Assembly: GCF_902801725.1 (NCBI RefSeq)
Contig: NZ_CADCJB010000015.1
Location: 47,667-90,841 of the forward strand
Reading direction: 5' to 3'
Length of the DNA stretch: 43,175 nucleotides
Source: an uncultured Methanobrevibacter sp.
Lineage (GTDB): Archaea; Methanobacteriota; Methanobacteria; Methanobacteriales; Methanobacteriaceae
The position numbers were made by a program, and so were the translations under genes. Position 1 is the stretch's first letter. Every line of letters starts with the position of its first letter. Below the pieces are notes generated by a model. It saw only the letters and a list, made by a program, of their open reading frames with translations. It was not told where the DNA came from and did not search any database. Shown here piece by piece: positions 7,820 through 15,221 of this stretch.

Positions 7820-8231
7820 TAGTAAATAATTTGAAATTAAAAGCACTTGAAATTAGTAATTTAATTTTAGAAAAAGAAACTCATTTGATTGGGATGATAT
7901 ATTAGAAGCATCTGGCTATTGATAGATTACATACATTAATGACTAATTAGGTAAAGGAATTATGTGTAAATCATTCTATTCCATTTAATGAAAATGATAG
8001 GCTGGATGTTATTTTTAAAAATATGTTAATTAGATTAAAGAGTATTGACTCAGATATGTATTTAACAATTCTAAAATCAAATATTTCTTTATTTTCGCAA
8101 TTTAACAATATAAGAAATAATTATATGAACATGATAATGATGTTTTAAGTGATGCTGAAAGTAAATTAATTTTTAAAAATATTATTAACGTTAAAGAGTT
8201 TATTGATGATTTAGAAAATAGGATTTTTTAG
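7820..8231 (+). pseudogene. Decayed Abi-type (abortive infection C-terminal domain-like) gene
   Basis: No single frame is open, but a protein can be followed through several stops and shifts. One frame reads FDWDDILEASGY (around 7880-7920). Another then reads VKELCVNHSIPFNENDRLDVIFKNM (around 7955-8030) and ISLFSQFNNIRNN (around 8085-8120). After a further shift, YEHDNDVLSDAESKLIF runs on to a stop at 8229-8231. The final N-x-I/L-R-N, H-D, L-S-x-A-E-S order matches the C-terminal domain of abortive-infection proteins (Abi_C-like: 'lRN..s.aHd...ls..EA'). At least two in-frame stops and two frameshifts make it non-functional. It marks turnover of defence genes in this island. Confidence 0.6.
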
Positions 8232-8407
8232 TTGTTTTAAAAATCAATTGTAGATCTTTATTATATTTTTTTTGTTTTCAGATAATCCTTTTCGTATTAA
8301 ATATAATTTTTAATATAATTATATAAATCTTTATATTGTCTGATAATATAATATATTAATATTTGTAAATATGTAAAAATATTGATATCTATACATGGTG
8401 ATTAGTG

Positions 8408-9004
8408 TTGATTGAGACAGCAATAGGTATCCCAGAATTTGAAGATAATGGGTATTTGCCTCATAAATGTTATGAAGTAACTTTAAATGAAATAAAAGAA
8501 AAATTAGTTGATAATTTTCCTGATTCAAAAACTAGACAATCTAGATTTGAATGTTTTATGAGATTTTACAAAGAATTATTAGATAATGTTAAGTCTTGTA
8601 TAAGATTACTTATTGATGGAAGCTTCGTAACTAATAAAGAGAATCCGCGGGATGTTGACTTTATCATTATTGTTGATTCATTGAAATTAACTAAATCTGA
8701 AAAAAAGTATTTGGAAAATATTTTATTTAAAAAAGATGAATTAAAAAAAGAGTTTGTTCGCTATGAAAAATTTGTTGAGTTAGGGATGTTACATGAAGAT
8801 TCATTATATAACTTGAGATTTTATAGAATGGGTTGTGATTTCTTTCAAGTTATTAAATATGATTCATCACACTTGTTATATGAAGAGTATGTTGAAGAAA
8901 GAGATGGTTGGATTTCATTTTGGGGTCATCAAAGAGATGATTCTGAAAAAGGTTTTTTGAATTTACCTGTGGATTATGGTGGAGATTTAAATGGACTCTA
9001 TTGA
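8408..9004 (+). CDS. DUF6932-like nucleotidyltransferase-fold protein
   Basis: This roughly 198-aa protein has the core of a nucleotidyltransferase (pol-beta-like) fold: LLIDGSFVTNKENPRDVDFIIIVD, i.e. hG-S followed by D-x-D in a beta strand, at about residues 68-90. A preceding GYLPHKCYEVTLNEIKEKLV segment is typical of the uncharacterised DUF6932 group. The third catalytic acidic residue may be in MGCDFFQVIKY (about 146-156). The start is ambiguous: GGTGAT at 8397-8402 precedes both a GTG at 8405 and a TTG at 8408, and the spacing favours TTG. It overlaps the next gene by 14 bases, so the two are translationally coupled and probably act together. The substrate is unknown; toxin or defence activity is inferred from island context. 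Confidence 0.7.
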   Translation: MIETAIGIPEFEDNGYLPHKCYEVTLNEIKEKLVDNFPDSKTRQSRFECFMRFYKELLDNVKSCIRLLIDGSFVTNKENPRDVDFIIIVDSLKLTKSEKKYLENILFKKDELKKEFVRYEKFVELGMLHEDSLYNLRFYRMGCDFFQVIKYDSSHLLYEEYVEERDGWISFWGHQRDDSEKGFLNLPVDYGGDLNGLY

Positions 9005-9965
9005 AATTCGTTATTTGGAAAATGAAATAGAAAAAATAGAACGGAGAATTAGTGTTATAAATGATTATTTAGAATCTCATCCTGATGATTTTGCAGTTCA
9101 ATTAAGTTTATCTAATTTAGAATCTAGAGTATCTGAATTAAAATTAGAGTTGTATTTGAATCAAAATAATTTTAGTGAAATGTTTGTTAATGAAGAGGTT
9201 AATCTACATTTCTCAGGCAAATTTGTTAAAAATAATTCTATTTTTGCTCCAATATTGGTTAAGATTATTGAAACATATGAAGAAGTGATTATGTACATTT
9301 CTGCAGCATTAAGATATGGTGTAGAAAATATGGAAAAACATATGGATGGAGATTTTAAAAAGGAAAGTGGTCATTTTGTTAAGGCTTCACCAGGTTCATT
9401 TATGATTACATTTTTTCCAGTAATTCATGAAGATAGTCAATCTACTTTTATACCATCTTTAAATAAATTGTCTTTTGAAAAATTTTGTGAACTTATAAAT
9501 TATGATGATGATATTGATGAAATTATTAAACAAATTGATATAATTGGATCTACAACTATTTTAAAATATAAAAAGTTCATTGAAATTTTAGACAAAAATG
9601 AATTAGATATGGATATAAATGATGGGAATGATGAATCAATAATCAGTATAAATCATGAAAAAGCACATGATATTTATCATAGTCTTAAATCTTTCGAAGA
9701 AGAAACAGTTAAAACTGAAAAAATAGAAAAAGAAGGAATTTTATATTATATTAACACTGATAATAAAAAATGTGGTATAAAATTTTTTGATGAAGAATTG
9801 GGTAAATCAAGAAAAATTTCTTCTATTAAATTTAGGGATGGTTTAAAATTAAAGGTTAAAGATTTGGTTGATTCTGAAGTGAAAGTAGTTTTGGAAAAAA
9901 CTACTAAAATTAATATTGGTGATGAAGATACCAAACCACTTTATGATTTAATTAATATTGAGTAG
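8991..9965 (+). CDS. Coiled-coil partner of the nucleotidyltransferase-like protein
   Basis: I do not recognise a named family. This 324-aa protein opens with a strong coiled coil (residues 1-58, YLENEIEKIERRISVINDYL and LSNLESRVSELKLELYL). It continues with a mixed domain containing NLHFSGKFVKNNSIFAPILV and SPGSFMITFFPV (about 75-150), then a helical linker. It ends in a beta-rich domain (about 245-324, GILYYINTDNKKCGIKFFDEE and SSIKFRDGLKLKVKDL). The start ATG lies inside the upstream gene (14-base overlap), so it is in the same operon. There is no signal peptide or TM segment. It could be an antitoxin, sensor or scaffold for the upstream enzyme; the close coupling is the evidence. It converges with the KAP gene, whose stop is only 11 bases away. 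Confidence 0.6.
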   Translation: MDSIEIRYLENEIEKIERRISVINDYLESHPDDFAVQLSLSNLESRVSELKLELYLNQNNFSEMFVNEEVNLHFSGKFVKNNSIFAPILVKIIETYEEVIMYISAALRYGVENMEKHMDGDFKKESGHFVKASPGSFMITFFPVIHEDSQSTFIPSLNKLSFEKFCELINYDDDIDEIIKQIDIIGSTTILKYKKFIEILDKNELDMDINDGNDESIISINHEKAHDIYHSLKSFEEETVKTEKIEKEGILYYINTDNKKCGIKFFDEELGKSRKISSIKFRDGLKLKVKDLVDSEVKVVLEKTTKINIGDEDTKPLYDLINIE

Positions 9966-9975
9966 ACTATTCAGT

Positions 9976-12171
9976 TTATTTGGGGTTTTTTATTTTAAAG
10001 TTGTATTTATTTTCATAATCATAAATAAATCGTTCACAATATTTTTTATTTTCGTCATTAAGAGTTGTTTTATTAAGTATTTCGTGAATTTTTGGTATCA
10101 CATTTTTTATTTCAAATAATTCTTCCATATCATTGAAATTTAAAGATGTTTTTAAAATTGTTGAATTATCATTTAAGCATAGATTATATTCAAATGATTT
10201 TAAAAAATTTAAATATTCTTCATCTGTTTTAATAAGGGGCATATATTTTTCAAAATTGGTTTCTTGTGATAAATATTTTAATCTAGCTAGAATTATTCCT
10301 AAATTTGGATGATTATATAATTTTTTTTCTTTAAGTTGAGTTTTAATTTTTTGAATGAGAAGTGGTTCTAATTCATCATATTGCTTTTCAGAAATTAACA
10401 TTTTATTTTCTGGAATAACATAATCGCCTAATTCATCTTTTCCATAATCAAAAGATAGTGTGTATAAAAATTCTAAAATCACTAATGTGTTGTTTTCATA
10501 ATCAATTGATTCCTTTAACAAGTTATATCTCATGTTTCCAGATTGTAATCTTTCAAATAATTGTTTAAATAAATTATATATGCCGATTCCAGTTGTATTT
10601 TGATAAATTTGATCTCCATTTTTCATTAAAGCTCTGATAAAGTATTCAATGTTATTAGATTCAATGTCTTCAATGAAAAATTTGAATTGAAATAATAATG
10701 AGGATAATCTATTGTTTTTAGTTTCAGAATTTAATATGTCAAAAATTTCATTTTCAGTATCCAATTGGATAAATTTTGATATAACAACTGGACTTATTTC
10801 TCCATCTTCAAGATTTAATGTAAAGTATTTATCAAAATGATTTTTGCTGGAAATATTATGGAATTTATCCAATTTCTCATTATTTTCTTGATTATAATTT
10901 TTAAAACCATTTTTTCCATTTAAAATTGGGAATAAATATTGTATTATCATATATAAATTGTCAAAAGAAGAAATTTTTGCTTCATTTTTAATATTTTCCC
11001 AAAATTTCTTAACTGCATTTTTTATTTCATCATCATTTACAAAATTATTTTTATTTCCCAAAAGAATTTCTTTATTATCTTTTAAGATTAAATAAACAGA
11101 ATATTCAAATGTTTGAATTAAAATTAGAATAATGTAATCGTTGATATTTAAATCATCAATAAATTTTAAATAAAAATTTAAAGTATTATGATACTTTTTT
11201 AATGAACGAATGTTTTTAATGAATGGTTTTATAAAAATTAGAAGGTTATAGAATTCATAAGATATTGATATGTTTCTCTCAAAGTATTCATTATATAAAG
11301 GTTTAATTTCCTCTGTGATATTTTTATCCAAGTCAGATTCTTTTATATCAGGCACGATTACTGGAATCTGAATGATTTTATCAATGAAATTGGTTGAAGA
11401 ATCGCTATGGATTTTTTTTAATGAGTTAGTTACAACTTCTTTATCAAAAGGAATAATATAAACAAAATTGTCAAAATCTGCTAGAGACTTAACTAAAATA
11501 AAAATTTGATGAATTTCAAAATCAGTCATTCTATCAATATCATCTATTACAATAATAAATTGGTACGATAAATCGTTAATATAATCATTGCATCGTTTCT
11601 TGAGAAATGAAACGGCATGATACTCTCTATTTAAACTGGAATTGTTGTAAGTATAACTTAATCCTCGAAAACCAAAGTTTATTGAAGAATTTGATTTGAT
11701 TTCCTTATAATAATGCTCTAAATAATTATATTTGAATAATTCCCTTAATGCATAATATGCATAACGCGGATAATAAAAATAAAATTTTTTAAATTCTGGA
11801 ATGTCTGACTTTTTCCATTGTTTTTTTAATTGAATATATTTCTTCTCAAACCAAAATTTATCAGGATATTCTCTTTTTTCAATTTCAGATATTAACAATT
11901 TAAAAAATTGTTCATAAAGATTATTTTGTGTTGAAAAATTCCATGAATCAAATTTAATTTTAATAATGTTTTCATCCTCAATTTGATTAAGTGCCAAATT
12001 GATGATGGATGTTTTTCCTGACCCCCATGTCCCAATTAAACCAATAGTTAAGCTTTTTTTATAGTCATGATTTAAAAGAATATCTGCTAAATTTTCAGCA
12101 AAATCATATCTATTTAATTTATCATCATTTTTATTATCAAGGGGTTCATCAGGAATAAATCTCTTTGCCAT
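9976..12171 (-). CDS. KAP-family P-loop NTPase
   Basis: This 731-aa protein has an N-terminal KAP NTPase domain. Walker A is GTWGSGKTS (47-55), the following conserved strand is IKFDSWNFS (72-80), and Walker B is IIVIDDIDR (206-214) with a downstream VYIIPFDKEVV (about 234-244). The remaining 450 residues are helical and charged. KAP proteins often carry membrane segments inside the NTPase domain; I see none here, so it is probably cytoplasmic. KAP NTPases occur in several bacterial anti-phage systems, and a defence role is inferred from that and from the neighbours. The ATG at 12171 has no ribosome-binding site, and A/T-rich sequence directly upstream suggests a leaderless mRNA. Length is normal for the family. 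Confidence 0.85.
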   Translation of the reverse strand: MAKRFIPDEPLDNKNDDKLNRYDFAENLADILLNHDYKKSLTIGLIGTWGSGKTSIINLALNQIEDENIIKIKFDSWNFSTQNNLYEQFFKLLISEIEKREYPDKFWFEKKYIQLKKQWKKSDIPEFKKFYFYYPRYAYYALRELFKYNYLEHYYKEIKSNSSINFGFRGLSYTYNNSSLNREYHAVSFLKKRCNDYINDLSYQFIIVIDDIDRMTDFEIHQIFILVKSLADFDNFVYIIPFDKEVVTNSLKKIHSDSSTNFIDKIIQIPVIVPDIKESDLDKNITEEIKPLYNEYFERNISISYEFYNLLIFIKPFIKNIRSLKKYHNTLNFYLKFIDDLNINDYIILILIQTFEYSVYLILKDNKEILLGNKNNFVNDDEIKNAVKKFWENIKNEAKISSFDNLYMIIQYLFPILNGKNGFKNYNQENNEKLDKFHNISSKNHFDKYFTLNLEDGEISPVVISKFIQLDTENEIFDILNSETKNNRLSSLLFQFKFFIEDIESNNIEYFIRALMKNGDQIYQNTTGIGIYNLFKQLFERLQSGNMRYNLLKESIDYENNTLVILEFLYTLSFDYGKDELGDYVIPENKMLISEKQYDELEPLLIQKIKTQLKEKKLYNHPNLGIILARLKYLSQETNFEKYMPLIKTDEEYLNFLKSFEYNLCLNDNSTILKTSLNFNDMEELFEIKNVIPKIHEILNKTTLNDENKKYCERFIYDYENKYNFKIKNPK

Positions 12172-12353
12172 GATTATAATTTAATTTTAATTTTAAAATA
12201 ATTTGTTATTAGTTTGTTTGTGAATTTTTATTAAATATTTGTTCCCGGGTTATGGCGGTGTTAAACAATTTGTTGAAAATAGGATTAAATTAGATAAATT
12301 GCTTAATAATATCTAATGCATGTTTATATATCTAAAAGGATATGTTTTTCCAA
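12172..12353. other. Intergenic region with a short coding-like remnant
   Basis: Between the KAP start and the HNH remnant, a plus-strand stretch ending in a stop near 12317 reads FPGYGGVKQFVENRIKLDKL. It follows an in-frame TGA and has no start. It may be the tail of a lost gene. The upstream side carries the KAP promoter. Nothing else is recognised. Confidence 0.3.
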
Positions 12354-12658
12354 CTAAAACCTGAAATCCTTAAAGAATTTCAGAAGTGTCACTGGACTGG
12401 TATTCTCTAGATTATAAAACGCATGATACTTCTTATGACACCACTTACAAAGGGGAATTCCATTATCCTGGTCAAGACGAAGGGAAACGCAATTCTTAAA
12501 CGAAAAGACATGATGAGCCTCCAGGTGCTGGCCGGCTCCGTAGAGAACACATCTTTCACCGTCCCTTTCTTTTACCCCGCCTTTTACTCTTTGGTGTTTC
12601 TCACTTCATCTATATTTTTGCTTTTGGAGATGTCTATCCATTCATTTTCATTTACCAT
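12354..12658 (-). pseudogene. HNH endonuclease remnant (frameshifted)
   Basis: On the minus strand, a frame ending at the stop 12356-12354 encodes a complete HNH core: KERDGERCVLYGAGQHLEAHH, then DQDNGIPLCKWCHKKYHAFY. This has the two CxxC-like zinc half-sites (C...; CKWC), the HH pair, the N of DNGIPLC and the final H. The 5' part is in another frame: ATG at 12658 with GGAGG upstream reads MVNENEWIDISKSKNIDEVR and stops near 12586. One frameshift around 12585-12600 separates the two. Phage HNH proteins of this size usually sit just upstream of terminase genes, so this is probably a provirus relic. Its base composition is visibly more GC-rich than its surroundings. Confidence 0.7.
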
Positions 12659-12806
12659 AAGGTTGTTCCTCCATTATGGGTAGCTATTTATACTAAAAGG
12701 TTGAAAAGTAAAATTGTAAAATATAATATATTTTACGAACTATTTGATAAAAAGAAGATTTGGCTGTGATAAGTATTTTAGACCTCAACAAATAAATGAA
12801 TACTTT

Positions 12807-12916
12807 TTACTTTCCAGATTTTTTAAGCTGCATTTCAATCACTCGATAAATGTATGCTGAAACTTCAAGAAAATCATGCCTGATTTTTGAGTTGAAGTTG
12901 GTGGTGTGGAAGTGAG
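12807..12916 (-). pseudogene. Short coding remnant with a DxLEVSA motif
   Basis: A minus-strand stretch of about 35 codons ending at the stop 12809-12807 includes IRHDFLEVSAYIYRVIEM. It has no start codon, and a stop lies just upstream. The D-x-LEVSA-aromatic motif recurs in the 64-aa protein at 29075 (RDALEVSAFLIETG) and, more weakly, in the 82-aa protein at 29412 (KDAYELGAKLIAMG). It may be a relic of the same family of small provirus proteins. This is by-eye similarity over about nine residues, so confidence is low. Confidence 0.3.
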
Positions 12917-13571
12917 ATTATATTCATCTCACAGATTTTCAAGTTTAATTTGAACTCCTTTTATAATTATTAAAATCAGCCCTTAATCCGTGTTATTTTC
13001 TTAAATTGTATTTTATTTAATTTAAAGACCAATTTAGTATAAACAAGTTGATTGTTTATACCTGTTATATGATTTATCCATTTACTAATATAAACCTTTC
13101 TAAAATTCAATTACACTTGAACCACTAAAAACTTGCAAAAACGTTATTTTCATATAAATTTTTTGTAAAAAGCGGAAATGGAAATTATAAAGCATATCAG
13201 CCAACCGATTAAGATTAATCAACTGTCATTTTAAATTTAAACAATACAGAATAATTACACGTCGATTCAAATGCTAATCTCAAAAAACTGATGGCACGGT
13301 TAACCTGAAAATTATTTCGCCTGCACACTAATTTAACACAAATCCAAGAGATCTATAGCATTTAACTAATCCAAAATCCGTTAAAAACCTCAAATAAAAA
13401 ATTTTAAAAAGCAAATCAAGTAAAAATTAATCCAAAAATAATAAAAATGCTAGTTTTAAAGATGAATTTTAAGATTTAAACTGATTTAATAAAATTAGAT
13501 GAATGTGGTAAAAGCAGTGAGATGAATATATTTTTACTGATTTTACGGAGAAATTGGAACTCTATTTTTGG

Positions 13572-13605
13572 AAAAAACGGTGTTTTTTTCGAATCTCGAA
13601 AAAAA
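13572..13605 (+). promoter_or_regulatory. Two mutually exclusive hairpins upstream of the adhesin-like gene
   Basis: AAAAAAC at 13572-13578 can pair with GTTTTTT at 13582-13588 (loop GGT). Alternatively TTTTTTTCGA at 13583-13592 pairs perfectly with TCGAAAAAAA at 13596-13605 (loop ATC). The central T-run belongs to both stems, so only one can form. The structure ends 38 bases before the ATG at 13644. This may be chance in A/T-rich DNA. Confidence 0.3.
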
Positions 13606-13643
13606 GTTTGTCATTAATAATGGCAAAAATATGGTGATTAAAT

Positions 13644-15158
13644 ATGAAGTTAAACTATAAATTTATAGGTTTAGTAATGTTTGTCCTGTTAGTATGTTGC
13701 ATTAGTGCAGCTAGTGCAACAGACGTAGACAACATTACGGTCACTGAAGATACAGACATCATCGAACTTGATGATACTGTAGATTCAGTTGAAGAAGTAG
13801 AACAAGATCGAGGCACTGGCAGTTGCGATTGTGATTGCTGTGATTGTGAAATTGTTGAACCGACTATACCAACTGGATCAAATCCAATTACTTTAGGTCC
13901 AAATAATTATACAGATAAATTTACAGATGATGGCGTATTTAATGTTTCAAATGTGGATGAAGTAATATTTACTGGAAATTTTGTTTCAAATAGTAGTACT
14001 TATACTCCTCTTAAATTTAATCGAACAATAACTATTACAGCAACAGGAGCCACATTTAACAATTTTGGATTTGAATTGTTACATGAAGGAATAGTCTTAA
14101 ATGGAGCAACTATAATTATGGATGCACCTGAATATACAAACTGTTATGCAGTCACTGTTGAACATGCAAAAGATGTCATTGTGGCAAATAATAAAATAAA
14201 TTATACATGTAATTATGATAATGATGGAAATTATAATTATGCAATAAAAGCAGAATATAGTAATAATTTAACAATGTATGGAAATGAAATAGATGCAACT
14301 GTACCACTTAAACAACCAAATTGGGATATATATGGTACTATATATTCTGATTATGTTGCAGGAGTAGCAATTGAATCATGTGATTATTTAAAATTTGCAA
14401 AAAATAATTTAACTGTAATTGGTAATTGGCGTGTTGGAGGTTTTCCAACATTAGATGCATTTATCATTGCAAACTCTGCAAATGCAAAAATTTGTGGAAA
14501 TAATATTCGTGAATCTGATATAATAACAAATACTGATGAATACAGTTATATTTATGGTATTGATGTTTATAAATGTGTTAATTTAACAATTTGTAGCAAT
14601 AATGTAATTATGAATGGAAATGAATCTAATACTGATTATGAAGGTAATGGAACTGGTGCAGCATACTGTATACAACTCACTGGACCACATACTGGTATAA
14701 AAATATGTAATAATAATTTAACTACAAGAAATCAAGGCCCTAATTTAGGAATTTATTCCCAAAATTATGATGGGGGTACTGAATTAACAATTTGCGGTAA
14801 TCATATTAATGTTACTGGAAAAGCAGGTAGTGATCCATGGTCATTAGTTTCTGGAATGGAACTTCAAGATACTTATGCGACTGTATATGGTAATGATATT
14901 GTTGTAAATAATACTAATCCTTATACTCCTGGAGACTATGCATTTGGTATAAGTTATTGTCAATCTACTAGTAGTCAACATCATTATAATATAACTTACA
15001 ATAATGTAACTGTGTATAATGCAGATTATACTATTTATCTTATGAGTGCTGATCCAGTAACAGTAATTGAACATAATAATTTAACTGCAGTTGGTGTTAC
15101 TACAAAGACTGGAAATGCAACTGTATCTTCACCTACTGGTGTAGGTCCAAATCCTTAG
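13644..15158 (+). CDS. Secreted beta-helix adhesin-like protein with a Cys cluster
   Basis: This 504-aa protein starts with a signal peptide (hydrophobic residues 8-24, cleavage expected near ASA-TD). The start is supported by GGTGATT nine bases upstream. A short acidic linker follows, with a striking cluster CDCDCCDC at 61-68. From about residue 75 to 500 it is a right-handed parallel beta-helix: each rung carries an N-N/G-N-x-hydrophobic corner (KICGNNI, TICSNNV, KICNNNL, TICGNHI, MYGNEI, VYGNDI). Several rungs place a Cys at the same position. Many N-x-S/T sequons suggest glycosylation. It lacks the Lys-rich Ig-like C-terminal module of its neighbours and ends GVGPNP, so how it stays on the cell is unclear. 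It is probably a surface or secreted carbohydrate- or cell-binding protein. Confidence 0.8.
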   Translation: MKLNYKFIGLVMFVLLVCCISAASATDVDNITVTEDTDIIELDDTVDSVEEVEQDRGTGSCDCDCCDCEIVEPTIPTGSNPITLGPNNYTDKFTDDGVFNVSNVDEVIFTGNFVSNSSTYTPLKFNRTITITATGATFNNFGFELLHEGIVLNGATIIMDAPEYTNCYAVTVEHAKDVIVANNKINYTCNYDNDGNYNYAIKAEYSNNLTMYGNEIDATVPLKQPNWDIYGTIYSDYVAGVAIESCDYLKFAKNNLTVIGNWRVGGFPTLDAFIIANSANAKICGNNIRESDIITNTDEYSYIYGIDVYKCVNLTICSNNVIMNGNESNTDYEGNGTGAAYCIQLTGPHTGIKICNNNLTTRNQGPNLGIYSQNYDGGTELTICGNHINVTGKAGSDPWSLVSGMELQDTYATVYGNDIVVNNTNPYTPGDYAFGISYCQSTSSQHHYNITYNNVTVYNADYTIYLMSADPVTVIEHNNLTAVGVTTKTGNATVSSPTGVGPNP

Positions 15159-15176
15159 TTTATCGAATAATTAACT

Positions 15177-15202
15177 GAGAATATGTATTTAAACATATTC
15201 TC
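15177..15202 (+). terminator. Perfect hairpin terminator
   Basis: GAGAATATGT at 15177-15186 and ACATATTCTC at 15193-15202 form a perfect ten-pair stem with loop ATTTAA, followed by TTTACTTCC. It separates two adhesin genes. It also covers the ATG at 15183, which argues that translation of the next gene starts downstream at 15222. Confidence 0.6.
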
Positions 15203-15221
15203 TTTACTTCCGTTGATTCAT

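Larger units (their letters stand above)
12659..13643. other. Long intergenic region with gene remnants, upstream of an adhesin gene
   Basis: This gap of almost 1 kb holds the promoter side of the HNH remnant (AGTATAAATAG on the minus strand near 12690), a short minus-strand coding remnant at 12807-12916, and AT-rich sequence without recognisable genes from about 13000. Its right end carries overlapping inverted repeats at 13572-13605 and the ribosome-binding site of the next gene. No tRNA or long repeat was found. Confidence 0.4.

Noticed and set aside
8331-8528. Minus-strand ORF of 65 codons across the 5' end of the nucleotidyltransferase-like gene
   Set aside because: AT-rich low-complexity product with no ribosome-binding site; overlaps a much better supported gene.
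12423-12683. Plus-strand ORF of 86 codons
   Set aside because: Its protein has no domain character; it is the antisense of the HNH endonuclease remnant, whose motifs read clearly on the minus strand.
13514-13620. Short plus-strand ORFs just before the 504-aa adhesin
   Set aside because: Two frames are open by chance through A/T-rich sequence containing the hairpins; no ribosome-binding site or recognisable protein features.
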